Source of the DNA: an uncultured Flavihumibacter sp.
GTDB lineage: Bacteria > Bacteroidota > Bacteroidia > Chitinophagales > Chitinophagaceae
Direction: 5' to 3'
Assembly (NCBI GenBank): GCA_902168105.1
Contig: CABHOY010000026.1
Coordinates: forward strand, 1-64,000
DNA length: 64,000 bases
A program made the position numbers and the translations under genes. Below the pieces are notes generated by a model. The model made no database searches, had not been told where the DNA came from, and was given only the letters and a program-made list of their open reading frames with translations. This document shows positions 8,686 through 16,064 of the stretch, in pieces; the first letter of the stretch is position 1; every line of letters starts with the position of its first letter.

Positions 8686-9305
8686 TTTACTGTTTTATCT
8701 GCCGTATGAAGAACCCCGTTAACAGGCAGGGTACCTTGTTCCAGTGGTTGATGCGAGGATAAGAGGAAGGAGGTGCCTTGTGCCTGCTGTCTTTCTTTTA
8801 TCCAGTCATAGAGAATATCCAGTGAGGCAGTGTCCAGCGTGATCAGCGGTTCATCCAGCAGAATGATTGCGGGCGTACCAATGAATGCCAGCGTCAGGGA
8901 CAGTTTCTTGAGCATACCACTGGAGTACGCGCCTAAAGGCTGGTCAAGGTATGCCTGCATCTGCATACTTTCCAGGTAATAGTCCTGCTGTTTCGCAGGC
9001 GCCTGTTTGGCCGTCATAAAGAGCTCCACCATTTCCCTGCCTGTCAGGAATGCGGGGAATACCGGTTCGGCTTCTGCGAAGTTGACAAGCTTACGATAGT
9101 CGACCGGCCGCTTTTTTATACTAACGCCGTTCAGCCGCACGTCTCCCGAGAAGTCGATAATACCTGCAATTGCTTTAAGCAACGTGCTTTTCCCGGAACC
9201 ATTCGCGCCTTTGATCCAATAGATACCCGGTCCTATGTCAAGTTGCGGGATACGAAGAACGGTGTGGTGATTATAAGACTTTTCGAAATCTGCCAGCTGC
9301 AGCAT
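8670..9305 (-). CDS. ABC transporter ATP-binding protein
   Basis: A 211-residue nucleotide-binding domain: Walker A GANGSGKST (residues 33-41), signature region YSSGMLKKLSL, Walker B IILLDEPL and the switch histidine in LLSSHQ. Size and lack of extra domains fit an ABC-2-type exporter ATPase. It is first in a two-gene unit with the overlapping membrane gene at 7543. Confidence 0.88.
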   Translation of the reverse strand: MLQLADFEKSYNHHTVLRIPQLDIGPGIYWIKGANGSGKSTLLKAIAGIIDFSGDVRLNGVSIKKRPVDYRKLVNFAEAEPVFPAFLTGREMVELFMTAKQAPAKQQDYYLESMQMQAYLDQPLGAYSSGMLKKLSLTLAFIGTPAIILLDEPLITLDTASLDILYDWIKERQQAQGTSFLLSSHQPLEQGTLPVNGVLHTADKTVKWLPG

Positions 9306-9445
9306 ATAGTCAGGTTTCAGTTATGGTCTAAATATAATATGAACCCAGGCGCCTATGTAATGGGTAAGCCCATTTTAAGAAATATTTAACCCTTATGGCT
9401 ATATGTCCGATTAATTTCTGACCTGATGAAATTGCTGCCGATGTT

Positions 9446-10153
9446 TCATCCTTTGGTCATCAGAACAGCCACCTGCTCATGTTTGGCATTGTACGTGAGA
9501 TATTTATACTCTTTTCCCGTTTCCTGAAGGAATTCGTGAAATGCCTTGAATTCACCTTCCATCCACCCGGGATAATTAAAGTATTCATCAAAAACGATCA
9601 CGGTACCTGCCACGATATTATCTTTCAGAACATTAAAGATGGTTTTGGCGGATGAGTAGAGATCACAGTCGACATGCAGATAGGCCAGTGCCTTATCATT
9701 TTTTGCTTTAAAGTCCGGTAAGGTCTGATCGAACCATCCTTTTACTAACTGTACGTTTGCGGCTACTTGTGGCATCTCAGTAACGGCAAAGTGCCCTTTA
9801 TTAAATCCATCGCGCCAGAATTCGGGCAGGCCTTCGAAAGAGTCAAATCCGTAGACCTGATGTCCGGACAGTTTTTCTGCGATATGGTTGATCGTTTTGC
9901 CGGAGAAAACGCCAAACTCCAGGACCAGCCCATCCGGAATACTGATATTTTCAATAGCAACATCATGGACTTTCAGGTGATGGTTAACAGAAGGGATATG
10001 AGACATTTTATTATCTACATAATCTGCCGTTGTGGAGAGCGATTTAAGTGATCTTGCCAATGCAATGTCGTGGTTAAATGAAGATCTGAAAGCATGGGAC
10101 TGGAAGAAGTTCTGTAGAAAGTTCGTGAAAGCTGTTGATAAGTATTTTTTCAT
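9446..10153 (-). CDS. TylF/MycF-like class I SAM-dependent methyltransferase
   Basis: A 235-residue protein. LVLEFGVFSGKTINHIA is the SAM-binding loop, YGFDSFEGLPEFW the second acidic strand, and HVDCDLYSSAKTIF plus VIVFDEYFNYPGW are the metal/substrate elements of the TylF-type (Methyltransf_24-like) O-methyltransferases that act on sugar or small-molecule hydroxyls. It is a single gene with no natural-product cluster around it, so the acceptor is unknown. Start at 10153 (MKKYLSTAF) fits the open frame. Confidence 0.75.
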   Translation of the reverse strand: MKKYLSTAFTNFLQNFFQSHAFRSSFNHDIALARSLKSLSTTADYVDNKMSHIPSVNHHLKVHDVAIENISIPDGLVLEFGVFSGKTINHIAEKLSGHQVYGFDSFEGLPEFWRDGFNKGHFAVTEMPQVAANVQLVKGWFDQTLPDFKAKNDKALAYLHVDCDLYSSAKTIFNVLKDNIVAGTVIVFDEYFNYPGWMEGEFKAFHEFLQETGKEYKYLTYNAKHEQVAVLMTKG

Positions 10154-10241
10154 TCTTTTCGTGGGATTAATGTACAGAATAGGATGCGTAACGTTTGGGG
10201 GAAGTACAGGTTTGCTGTTCTTCGTTGATTAGACAAATATG

Positions 10242-10272
10242 CATAAAAAAAATCCATCAGCAAGTGATGGAT
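10242..10272 (-). terminator. rho-independent terminator of the 10305 gene
   Basis: Stem 10252-10259 with 10265-10272 (ATCCATCA/TGATGGAT), loop of five, followed on the minus strand by a run of eight T. It lies directly downstream of the secreted TIM-barrel gene. Confidence 0.75.
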
Positions 10273-10304
10273 CTTAAAAAGTTACGGAAGTGATATAAAG
10301 TGTA

Positions 10305-11342
10305 TTAAAGACCTTCTTTCAGACTGTTATGCAGGTCGACAATATACTGGCTTAAAGAAGTCGAAGTACCGGACTCAGGATATTGTACTGCACAATTGTT
10401 CCTGATGTAGCTTTTAACATCGGCCATCTGCCAGATCGCTCCACCTTTCATTTCCGGATATAGCTCCCTGAACCTGATCATTTCAGCTTTGATCTCTGCC
10501 GGCGTTTTACTGTTGTGTACAGCATTACAGGTGCTGAATGCACCACGGCAAAGGAAGATAGGATCTATGGGAAGGCTGGTCTGCAGTTTATCTTTCCATA
10601 CGCCGGGAACATTGCGCCTGCCGCCATCATAGCATTGGAGATAGATCACATCTATCAGGCCCGGTTGTGAACGGCAGATAATGTCTTTCCAGTATTCCGG
10701 TTTCGCAAAAGGGCAGAGCGTCATATGCAGATTAAGACGGCCTGCCAGTTCACCCAGTTTTGCGATAGACTCGCTGTTATAAACAGACTCATCGTCTATA
10801 CAAATAGCATCTACGCCAATTTGTTCCTTCATGACCTTAAGGATCTTGTGCAGCGTGCTGTTGTTACCGATCCCTGTTACAATGCCGGGAAGGGTCTGGG
10901 TAGGATCGTACCATGCCTGTATATGATCGTATGTATTAGGTGTCTGATTAAACCATCTTCCTTCAAGCAGGATCTCGATACGTGTTACAGACGATGACTT
11001 TTGTTTCAGTGAAGCGACATGTTTCAGCCATTCTTTACTGCCAACATACTGACCGTCATGTATGATCGGATTTTTGTTGTCGTCGCCGGAAAAGACATCG
11101 CCGTTTGCACGGATGTAGAAGCTGGAGAGTATGACAGTGGTAAAGCCGGAATTCCTCAGATTCTGATAAGTGGTATCATCGCCGGGATACATACCTCTTC
11201 CGAACATCGTGAGGTTGGTTTCGGCGCGTGCTGCCGGTATTGACCCATTCACAGATGAATAAATAAGCCTGTCTGACTGAGCAGATACCGGTGTAAGGAA
11301 ACCGGCAGCCAGCAGGCAAAATGATAGAAACAATAATTTCAT
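10305..11342 (-). CDS. secreted GH18-like TIM-barrel protein
   Basis: A 345-residue exported protein: signal peptide about 1-21 (ending VSAQ). The body reads as a TIM barrel with strand-end motifs resembling GH18-type folds: TVILSSFYI, VDAICIDDE near residue 180, MTLCPFAK, and VIYLQCYDGG. The DDE at the end of the fourth strand could supply acids, but the canonical DxxDxDxE of active chitinases is not present, so enzymatic activity is uncertain. It stands alone with its own terminator. Could be a degenerate chitinase-like binding protein or an uncharacterised glycosidase. Confidence 0.55.
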   Translation of the reverse strand: MKLLFLSFCLLAAGFLTPVSAQSDRLIYSSVNGSIPAARAETNLTMFGRGMYPGDDTTYQNLRNSGFTTVILSSFYIRANGDVFSGDDNKNPIIHDGQYVGSKEWLKHVASLKQKSSSVTRIEILLEGRWFNQTPNTYDHIQAWYDPTQTLPGIVTGIGNNSTLHKILKVMKEQIGVDAICIDDESVYNSESIAKLGELAGRLNLHMTLCPFAKPEYWKDIICRSQPGLIDVIYLQCYDGGRRNVPGVWKDKLQTSLPIDPIFLCRGAFSTCNAVHNSKTPAEIKAEMIRFRELYPEMKGGAIWQMADVKSYIRNNCAVQYPESGTSTSLSQYIVDLHNSLKEGL

Positions 11343-11440
11343 AGTATAGCCTTTAGTGCGTGCTCCAAATTAGTAAACCCGTTCCGAAAAGTCAGTAACT
11401 GAGCCATTACCTTTTATGAGCGGTCGCCATGAGATAATTG

Positions 11441-11472
11441 TTGGAAAAATAAGCGGGCAAAAGGTAACTTTA
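11441..11472 (+). promoter_or_regulatory. promoter TTGG-N20-TAACTTTA
   Basis: TTGG 11441-11444, 20-base spacer, TAACTTTA 11465-11472. This matches the -33/-7 layout of Bacteroidota promoters. The -7 element overlaps the upstream in-frame ATG at 11472, so that ATG cannot be transcribed from this promoter; this decides the start of the Rof-like gene at 11487. Confidence 0.5.
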
Positions 11473-11486
11473 TGGAAAGTTATTTT

Positions 11487-11741
11487 ATGGACACGCCTGA
11501 CAAATCCTATCAGCCAATTGATTGCAACTATTATGACCGCCTGGAGGCCTGGGCTACCATGCGTACCATCTGCCAGATCGTATTCAGGGACGAAACAGGG
11601 ATAGAGCAGGAAGTTTCAGCACGCATTGTTGATGTATACGCTTTGAATAAGGTGGAGTATATGAGAATGGACAATGGGCTGGTTATCAGATTAGATAGCC
11701 TGATCTCTGTCAATAACATCCCTTTGCCGGACCATTGTTAG
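11487..11741 (+). CDS. rof: Rof-like Rho-binding antiterminator family protein
   Basis: An 84-residue protein matching the layout of Escherichia coli Rof (YaeO): start followed by YQPIDCNYYDRLE (E. coli YQPINCDDYDNLE), then a small beta-barrel with KVEYMRMDNG and IRLDSLISVNN near the C-terminus. Rof binds Rho and inhibits Rho-dependent termination. Start: an ATG at 11472 is in frame, but it lies within the predicted -7 element, and the ATG at 11487 gives a protein that begins where the family normally begins. It is a single-gene unit divergent from the 10305 gene. Whether it binds Rho in Bacteroidota is untested here. Confidence 0.7.
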   Translation: MDTPDKSYQPIDCNYYDRLEAWATMRTICQIVFRDETGIEQEVSARIVDVYALNKVEYMRMDNGLVIRLDSLISVNNIPLPDHC

Positions 11742-11748
11742 CAGGTTA

Positions 11749-11764
11749 AGGCATACGTATGCCT
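11749..11764. promoter_or_regulatory. perfect 16-bp palindrome after rof
   Basis: AGGCATACGTATGCCT is a perfect palindrome starting eight bases after the rof stop. It lacks a T tract and a loop, so it suits a protein-binding site or a weak bidirectional stop between the convergent genes. Confidence 0.3.
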
Positions 11765-11834
11765 GGCCGGCAGAAAAGGGTTTCGGCCAATGCAGTCAGT
11801 ATGCTTTATCATGGAAGGTTGATGAGCGTCTTAA

Positions 11835-12395
11835 TCATTCACGTACAACCAATGCCTCAAGATTTACTTTCTTCAGCTTTTCATAATCTTTGTCGCTTAC
11901 CATCTTGAGCAGATTGTATGTTTTACCATTCCATCTCCAGACAGGGTACTCAAAACCTGGTCCTCCGATGAGCAGGTCGGGATACCCTTTGCTGGTGGTT
12001 GTAAGCACATCCGGGGCCAGACCCGGGAAGCCAAGATTTTCTGTGTAGGTACCTGCGGCGTTTTTGATGAACAACGCAATACTTGAACCAGCCTGGCCTG
12101 ATGTGTAAGAATTTCCGTAGTGAATGAAGATCTCTTCCTTGCCGTCTTTATTCAGGTCTGTGGCATAGACAAGGGCATTGAAGGGATACTCTCTGCTCTC
12201 TTTATCCTGGGCAAAGGGCTGTTCTTTATTGCCGGAAGGAACAAAACCAAGCTTAGTGGCGATATGATTTTTTTCTGCCGGTGTTAAATTTGTTTTGATG
12301 TTTTTAAAGAGGAGAGTCGCTACTTCGTTGACTTGTTGGCTGTATGACAGTTGACCCCATAACAAGAACATAGTTGGCAATAGTAATTTTTTCAT
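11835..12395 (-). CDS. secreted protein of unknown function with FG-GAP-like segment
   Basis: A 186-residue exported protein with a signal peptide of about 19 residues (ending SYSQ). A central stretch YATDLNKDGKEEIFIHYG has the D-x-N-x-D-G pattern of FG-GAP/VCBS-type calcium-binding beta blades, and the C-terminal half repeats a similar pattern (YPDLLIGGPGFEYPVWRW). I do not recognise a named family. Convergent with rof. Confidence 0.6.
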   Translation of the reverse strand: MKKLLLPTMFLLWGQLSYSQQVNEVATLLFKNIKTNLTPAEKNHIATKLGFVPSGNKEQPFAQDKESREYPFNALVYATDLNKDGKEEIFIHYGNSYTSGQAGSSIALFIKNAAGTYTENLGFPGLAPDVLTTTSKGYPDLLIGGPGFEYPVWRWNGKTYNLLKMVSDKDYEKLKKVNLEALVVRE

Positions 12396-12657
12396 TGTTC
12401 AGCGTTTGAGACACATTACATAACAGTCGTTGGCAAGCGCTTGTTGCGTGAAGACTAAAAGCGATCGTACTTCCGGACGGAAGGGCCCGTATGGAAAGGT
12501 ACTACTGGTATGCCTTTCCGGGTATTTGTGAACGTAATGTTATTGGCGCTGATATGGCTGTCAGATTGTAGAATCAGATAATTTGAAAATAATTTGAATT
12601 TAAATATTTTAGTAATAGCGTTTAAGACACTGATCACTGATACAAAATCATAACAAG
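12396..12657. other. divergent intergenic region with one hairpin
   Basis: 262 bases between the secreted protein gene (minus) and the DinB gene (plus). A hairpin of GGAAAGG with CCTTTCC lies near 12493-12519. The part next to the DinB gene is very AT-rich. No confident promoter pair was found. Confidence 0.3.
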
Positions 12658-13188
12658 ATGGAAACTGATAAAAAGGCTATACTGGAGCGGTTTAATAAAA
12701 CTATTCAGCAGTGGATAGATCAACTGGAAGATTATTCGCTTGACATGCTTCAGCAACGGCCAGCGGTTGATTCATGGTCGCTGGGGCAGGTATATGTTCA
12801 CATCATAGAAGATACGACATTCTATGTTGAGCAAATGAAGGCTGCGCTGGCCTCGGATGATCTTCATGCTGAAAAGAGCATGCATACACGTGCTAAAGCT
12901 ATGTTTGAGAATGGCGGAATGCCGGATATGGCGCTGGAGAATCCTTTTAATGATATCAATTTAAGACAACCTGAAAGTAAGCACGAATTATTGCAAAGTA
13001 TGACGTTCATAAAAGAGGAAGTGAACAGGCTGTTTGCAACGGGTGATCTTTCAAGTGCAAACGGTAAAACGGAGCATCCCGGATTTGCTTTTTTTGATAC
13101 ATGGGAGTGGTTGCAGTTTGCGGAAATGCATATGAGGCATCATTTGAGGCAGAAGAAGAGAATAGACGAAAGTATTTTCCGCAGTTAA
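12658..13188 (+). CDS. DinB-superfamily protein
   Basis: A 176-residue four-helix protein. DSWSLGQVYVHIIEDTTFY holds the first conserved histidine in the position typical for DinB/YfiT-like proteins, and HMRHHLRQKKRID near the C-terminus holds the other metal-binding histidines. These proteins are putative metal-dependent thiol S-transferases or hydrolases; the exact reaction is unknown. It is followed by a strong terminator hairpin. Confidence 0.75.
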   Translation: METDKKAILERFNKTIQQWIDQLEDYSLDMLQQRPAVDSWSLGQVYVHIIEDTTFYVEQMKAALASDDLHAEKSMHTRAKAMFENGGMPDMALENPFNDINLRQPESKHELLQSMTFIKEEVNRLFATGDLSSANGKTEHPGFAFFDTWEWLQFAEMHMRHHLRQKKRIDESIFRS

Positions 13189-13218
13189 ATAATAAGTGAG
13201 TGTTTAACCGCATTACAG

Positions 13219-13270
13219 GCGGCCGGTAGGGATAATTGTTGTCAGACGATTATTCTTACCGGCCGCTTTT
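13219..13270 (+). terminator. terminator after the DinB gene
   Basis: Stem of about 18 pairs (13219-13236 with 13249-13266), GCGGCCGGTA pairing with TACCGGCCGC, followed by TTTT. Confidence 0.75.
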
Positions 13271-13417
13271 CGTTTCTGAAGGGGCCGACTTTTTAACACA
13301 GTAAAATATGACTTTCTAACAAAGTGACTTATTGCTTTCATATGGAATTTTGCGATAGGAAATTTCCGGAAACCGTATTCTCTAAACATTCACTCATAAG
13401 ATCATTACTGTGGTTAA

Positions 13418-13570
13418 AAAGTATGTTATAATTGCAACGAACCATTAGCAAAAATTTCGGAACTTAACAGTGCGTTTAATATTCCGCTGGTGACGCCGGT
13501 GATCGGTGAACCTGTTTACCTGGACAATGAAGATCAGCCATTCAGGCAATGGTGGAAGGGGGTGGAATAA
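13418..13570 (+). pseudogene. C-terminal relic of an MBL-fold metallo-hydrolase
   Basis: A frame open from the TAA at 13415 to TAA 13568-13570 encodes a tail with LNSAFNIPLVTPVIGEPVYL and FRQWWKGVE. This closely resembles the C-terminus of UlaG/NAPE-PLD-like metallo-beta-lactamase-fold hydrolases, where a final strand APVIGEPV and a terminal FxxWW are common. No start, no metal-binding HxHxDH part and no upstream coding exist, so it is the tail of a deleted gene. It lies just before the AraC gene and explains why the apparent longer AraC frame overlaps it. Confidence 0.5.
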
Positions 13571-13601
13571 TCGTATTAAACATCATAAAGTAACTACGCA
13601 A

Positions 13602-14408
13602 ATGAGAGCAACGATCATATCTTCCTGTTCTGTCAGTCCTACTATTTCTATGGAGCAGTTCATCCCCGAGCATTTCTTTCTTTACCTGGTAACGGGTACG
13701 ATGGTGGCGTATGATGGAAACAGGGAGTACCAGATAAAGGCGGGCGATTGTGGTATTGCCAGAAGGAATCATCTGGCTAAGTATAATAAACAGACGGATA
13801 ACGGGAAATTTGAAAAGATCATCGTGTTCTTTGAGCAGGAATTTCTGAAGAAGTTCAGTGAAGGGTATAAGATGCCGCTGGATAAGACGATCATATCTGA
13901 CGGTATCTTACCGGTGAATAAGAATGTACTGATCGGGAATTTCATAGCGTCATTACCGGCTTATATCAACAGGGATGGCGCCATTGAGCAGGACTTCATT
14001 GATATCAAACGTACCGAACTGCTGATGATCATCCTGAAGCAACAACCCGAACTTGCCAATGTGCTCTTCGATTTCGGTATTCCGGAGAAGATAGACCTGG
14101 AGGCTTTCATGAACCGTAATTACAAGTTCAATGTGAACCTTCAGCGTTTTGCTTATCTGACAGGGCGAAGCCTTACCACTTTTAAAAAGGATTTTGAGAA
14201 GACCTTTAATGATACTCCCAGTCACTGGTTAGTGCAGAAACGACTGGAGGAAGCTCATTTCCTGATTGAGAAAAAGGGACGCCGTGCGTCAGACATCTAT
14301 GTAGAGTTGGGGTTTGAAGACCTGTCGCATTTCTCGTTTGCTTTCAAGAAGAAATTCGGGGTAACGCCAACGGGTTTAACTGACCGGCAGAAGAAGCCGG
14401 CCAGTTAA
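13602..14408 (+). CDS. AraC-family transcriptional regulator
   Basis: A 268-residue regulator with an N-terminal cupin-like half (FFLYLVTGTMVAYDGNREYQ, KAGDCGIARRNHLAKY) and a C-terminal AraC DNA-binding half (RFAYLTGRSLTTFKKDFE and SDIYVELGFEDLSHFSFAFK). The frame reaches back to 13506, but the first 32 residues overlap the hydrolase relic and lack family character, so the ATG at 13602 is preferred. It is a close paralogue of the regulator at 62283: both share FMNRxYxFNV and the whole HTH segment. The missing metallo-hydrolase upstream may have been its former neighbour. Confidence 0.85.
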   Translation: MRATIISSCSVSPTISMEQFIPEHFFLYLVTGTMVAYDGNREYQIKAGDCGIARRNHLAKYNKQTDNGKFEKIIVFFEQEFLKKFSEGYKMPLDKTIISDGILPVNKNVLIGNFIASLPAYINRDGAIEQDFIDIKRTELLMIILKQQPELANVLFDFGIPEKIDLEAFMNRNYKFNVNLQRFAYLTGRSLTTFKKDFEKTFNDTPSHWLVQKRLEEAHFLIEKKGRRASDIYVELGFEDLSHFSFAFKKKFGVTPTGLTDRQKKPAS

Positions 14409-14419
14409 GTAATGTTGTT

Positions 14420-15262
14420 TTATTTCCCGGCCCCTGTTTCCTGCAGGAAACGTTCCAGGATAGGATTAAACTTGTCTGGCGCCTGCCAGAAAGGAGTGTG
14501 GCCTAATCCGGGGAGACGGTAACAATGGTTTTCCCATAAGTTGGCGTAGGCGATGGTATCGATATAGTCGAGATTGACAACGGGATCGGCATCACCATTA
14601 ACAACGGCGAGAGGGACCGGGCTGGTTTCCACAGTCAGCCGCTGATCTACACCTGCTCCTTCACGGGCGGCTTCGAAGACGCGCTTGCGAAAACGACCGT
14701 CTGCTCTCATCACCGCATTCTGGAGAAATGGTTGGGCGGAACTGCCGAAAATGGCTTCCACAAAAGCATCGGTTTCGGCTACGGTAATGATCTCCTTACC
14801 TGCAACAGCTGTGTGCTGGTTGCCCTTGAAACCCTGTGGGATGTTACCATTGCTGACCGGCGGGGTACCGGTGATCATAAGGCCCAGCATGCCGGAGAAA
14901 GCGGACATCATCTCAATGGCAATATGGCCACCTAATGACCAGCCCAATACAACTGCTTCTGAAACACCCATTTCTTCCAGCAGCTCAATTGCTGTATCTG
15001 CAAAGCCGGGAAGCGTGTAGGTCCGCATAGGGTCCAGCGCATTACCGGATTCTCCATGTCCGGGCAGATCGAATGTAATGAGGCGATAGTTCTGAGCGAA
15101 CGGCGCCTGTAACTGGTGGCGGAACACACTGCGGCAAAAGGAATTGCCATGGATCATGAGCAAAGGGATGCCTGTCTTTTTACCACTCTCTTCTACTGCA
15201 ATAGAGCCATGCGATGTCAGTATGGTATGGTACCGGATTGGAATGTTCATACTACTTATCAT
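14420..15262 (-). CDS. alpha/beta hydrolase
   Basis: A 280-residue alpha/beta-hydrolase fold protein: oxyanion segment LLMIHGNSFC, FDLPGHGES, nucleophile elbow GWSLGG with Ser, a late acid in NGDADPVV and the catalytic histidine in GLGHTPF. No signal peptide. The start could be 15262 or the ATG five codons later (MNIPIRY). Convergent with the AraC gene at 13602, 11 bases apart. Substrate unknown. Confidence 0.82.
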   Translation of the reverse strand: MISSMNIPIRYHTILTSHGSIAVEESGKKTGIPLLMIHGNSFCRSVFRHQLQAPFAQNYRLITFDLPGHGESGNALDPMRTYTLPGFADTAIELLEEMGVSEAVVLGWSLGGHIAIEMMSAFSGMLGLMITGTPPVSNGNIPQGFKGNQHTAVAGKEIITVAETDAFVEAIFGSSAQPFLQNAVMRADGRFRKRVFEAAREGAGVDQRLTVETSPVPLAVVNGDADPVVNLDYIDTIAYANLWENHCYRLPGLGHTPFWQAPDKFNPILERFLQETGAGK

Positions 15263-15443
15263 TGTTTACTTGTTCTATAATTATTTGCCGGGGGAAAGGT
15301 CGGGAAAAAACGATCACAGGGAACTCCCCAAAAGTGGGGACTAAAGGGGGCCGGACGTACGCAGCAACATACGTTAAGGATTTGTTATCAACAGGATTCC
15401 GGAAAAAAGCTTAAGTTAGGTGCCTGATTTTAAAAATATTCCT

Positions 15444-16004
15444 ATGCATCTTCGACTCAGACATTGTCTTCTCCTGCTGATCAGCTTACCGACCTTCGCA
15501 CAGAAAGTGGAGGACAATCTTCATTTTACCAGCAGCAAACAGCAAAAGATCGCTGTGTACAAAGGCACTATCATTATTAATGGTAATAAGACCTTTAAGT
15601 TTGCGACTGACGATATTGTTTACAAAAGCAAGCGTAACCGCTTGGTAGAAGATGGTGGCAATGTTTTCTTATTCCTGGAGGTGAACAGAAGCCCGGCGAA
15701 GAACATCCTGTATGTATTCGGTATCAACAATTCGGTGGCAGATTCACTGATGGCTGCGGTGGCTTCCGATATCAAAGACTTTGATCACGATGAGATACTG
15801 GAATTTGGCGGAAGTGAGCTGACGCAGGCATATCCTTCGGCGGATTCCATGTATTATGTTTCATCGAAATTCTATGAGTTCAAAAAGGGGCGTATCGTGG
15901 TAGATGAGGCTTATACAGAGAAGATCGATAGAAAAGTGAATGGGGTTTATATTCCTAATGCAACTTCAAATACAGTGATCCGTAAACCTAAGGGCCGTCC
16001 CTGA
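15444..16004 (+). CDS. secreted protein of unknown function
   Basis: A 186-residue exported protein; signal peptide about 1-20 (LLLLISLPTFAQ). The frame is open from 15420, but the ATG at 15444 (MHLRLRHC) places the signal peptide properly at the N-terminus. The mature part is beta-rich and includes FDHDEILEFGGSEL, an acidic turn reminiscent of calcium-binding loops in FG-GAP-like proteins such as the one at 11835. No named family recognised. A strong terminator follows. Confidence 0.6.
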   Translation: MHLRLRHCLLLLISLPTFAQKVEDNLHFTSSKQQKIAVYKGTIIINGNKTFKFATDDIVYKSKRNRLVEDGGNVFLFLEVNRSPAKNILYVFGINNSVADSLMAAVASDIKDFDHDEILEFGGSELTQAYPSADSMYYVSSKFYEFKKGRIVVDEAYTEKIDRKVNGVYIPNATSNTVIRKPKGRP

Positions 16005-16025
16005 TAGCTGTTTACGCAAATTATA

Positions 16026-16064
16026 AAAGGGTGCACTTCAACCGGAGTGCACCCTTTCTTTTTT
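16026..16064. terminator. terminator between convergent genes
   Basis: Perfect 12-base stem (16026-16037 with 16046-16057, AAAGGGTGCACT arm), loop of eight, then CTTTTTT on the plus strand. Serves the 15444 gene and probably also ends the GH92 transcript. Confidence 0.8.

Noticed and set aside
11472..11486. upstream ATG as the rof start
   Set aside because: It lies inside the predicted -7 element, so the transcript would begin after it.
15287..15362. GC-rich hairpin-like sequence before the 15444 gene
   Set aside because: Only a short CTCCCC/GGGGAC pairing; not enough for a terminator or riboswitch.
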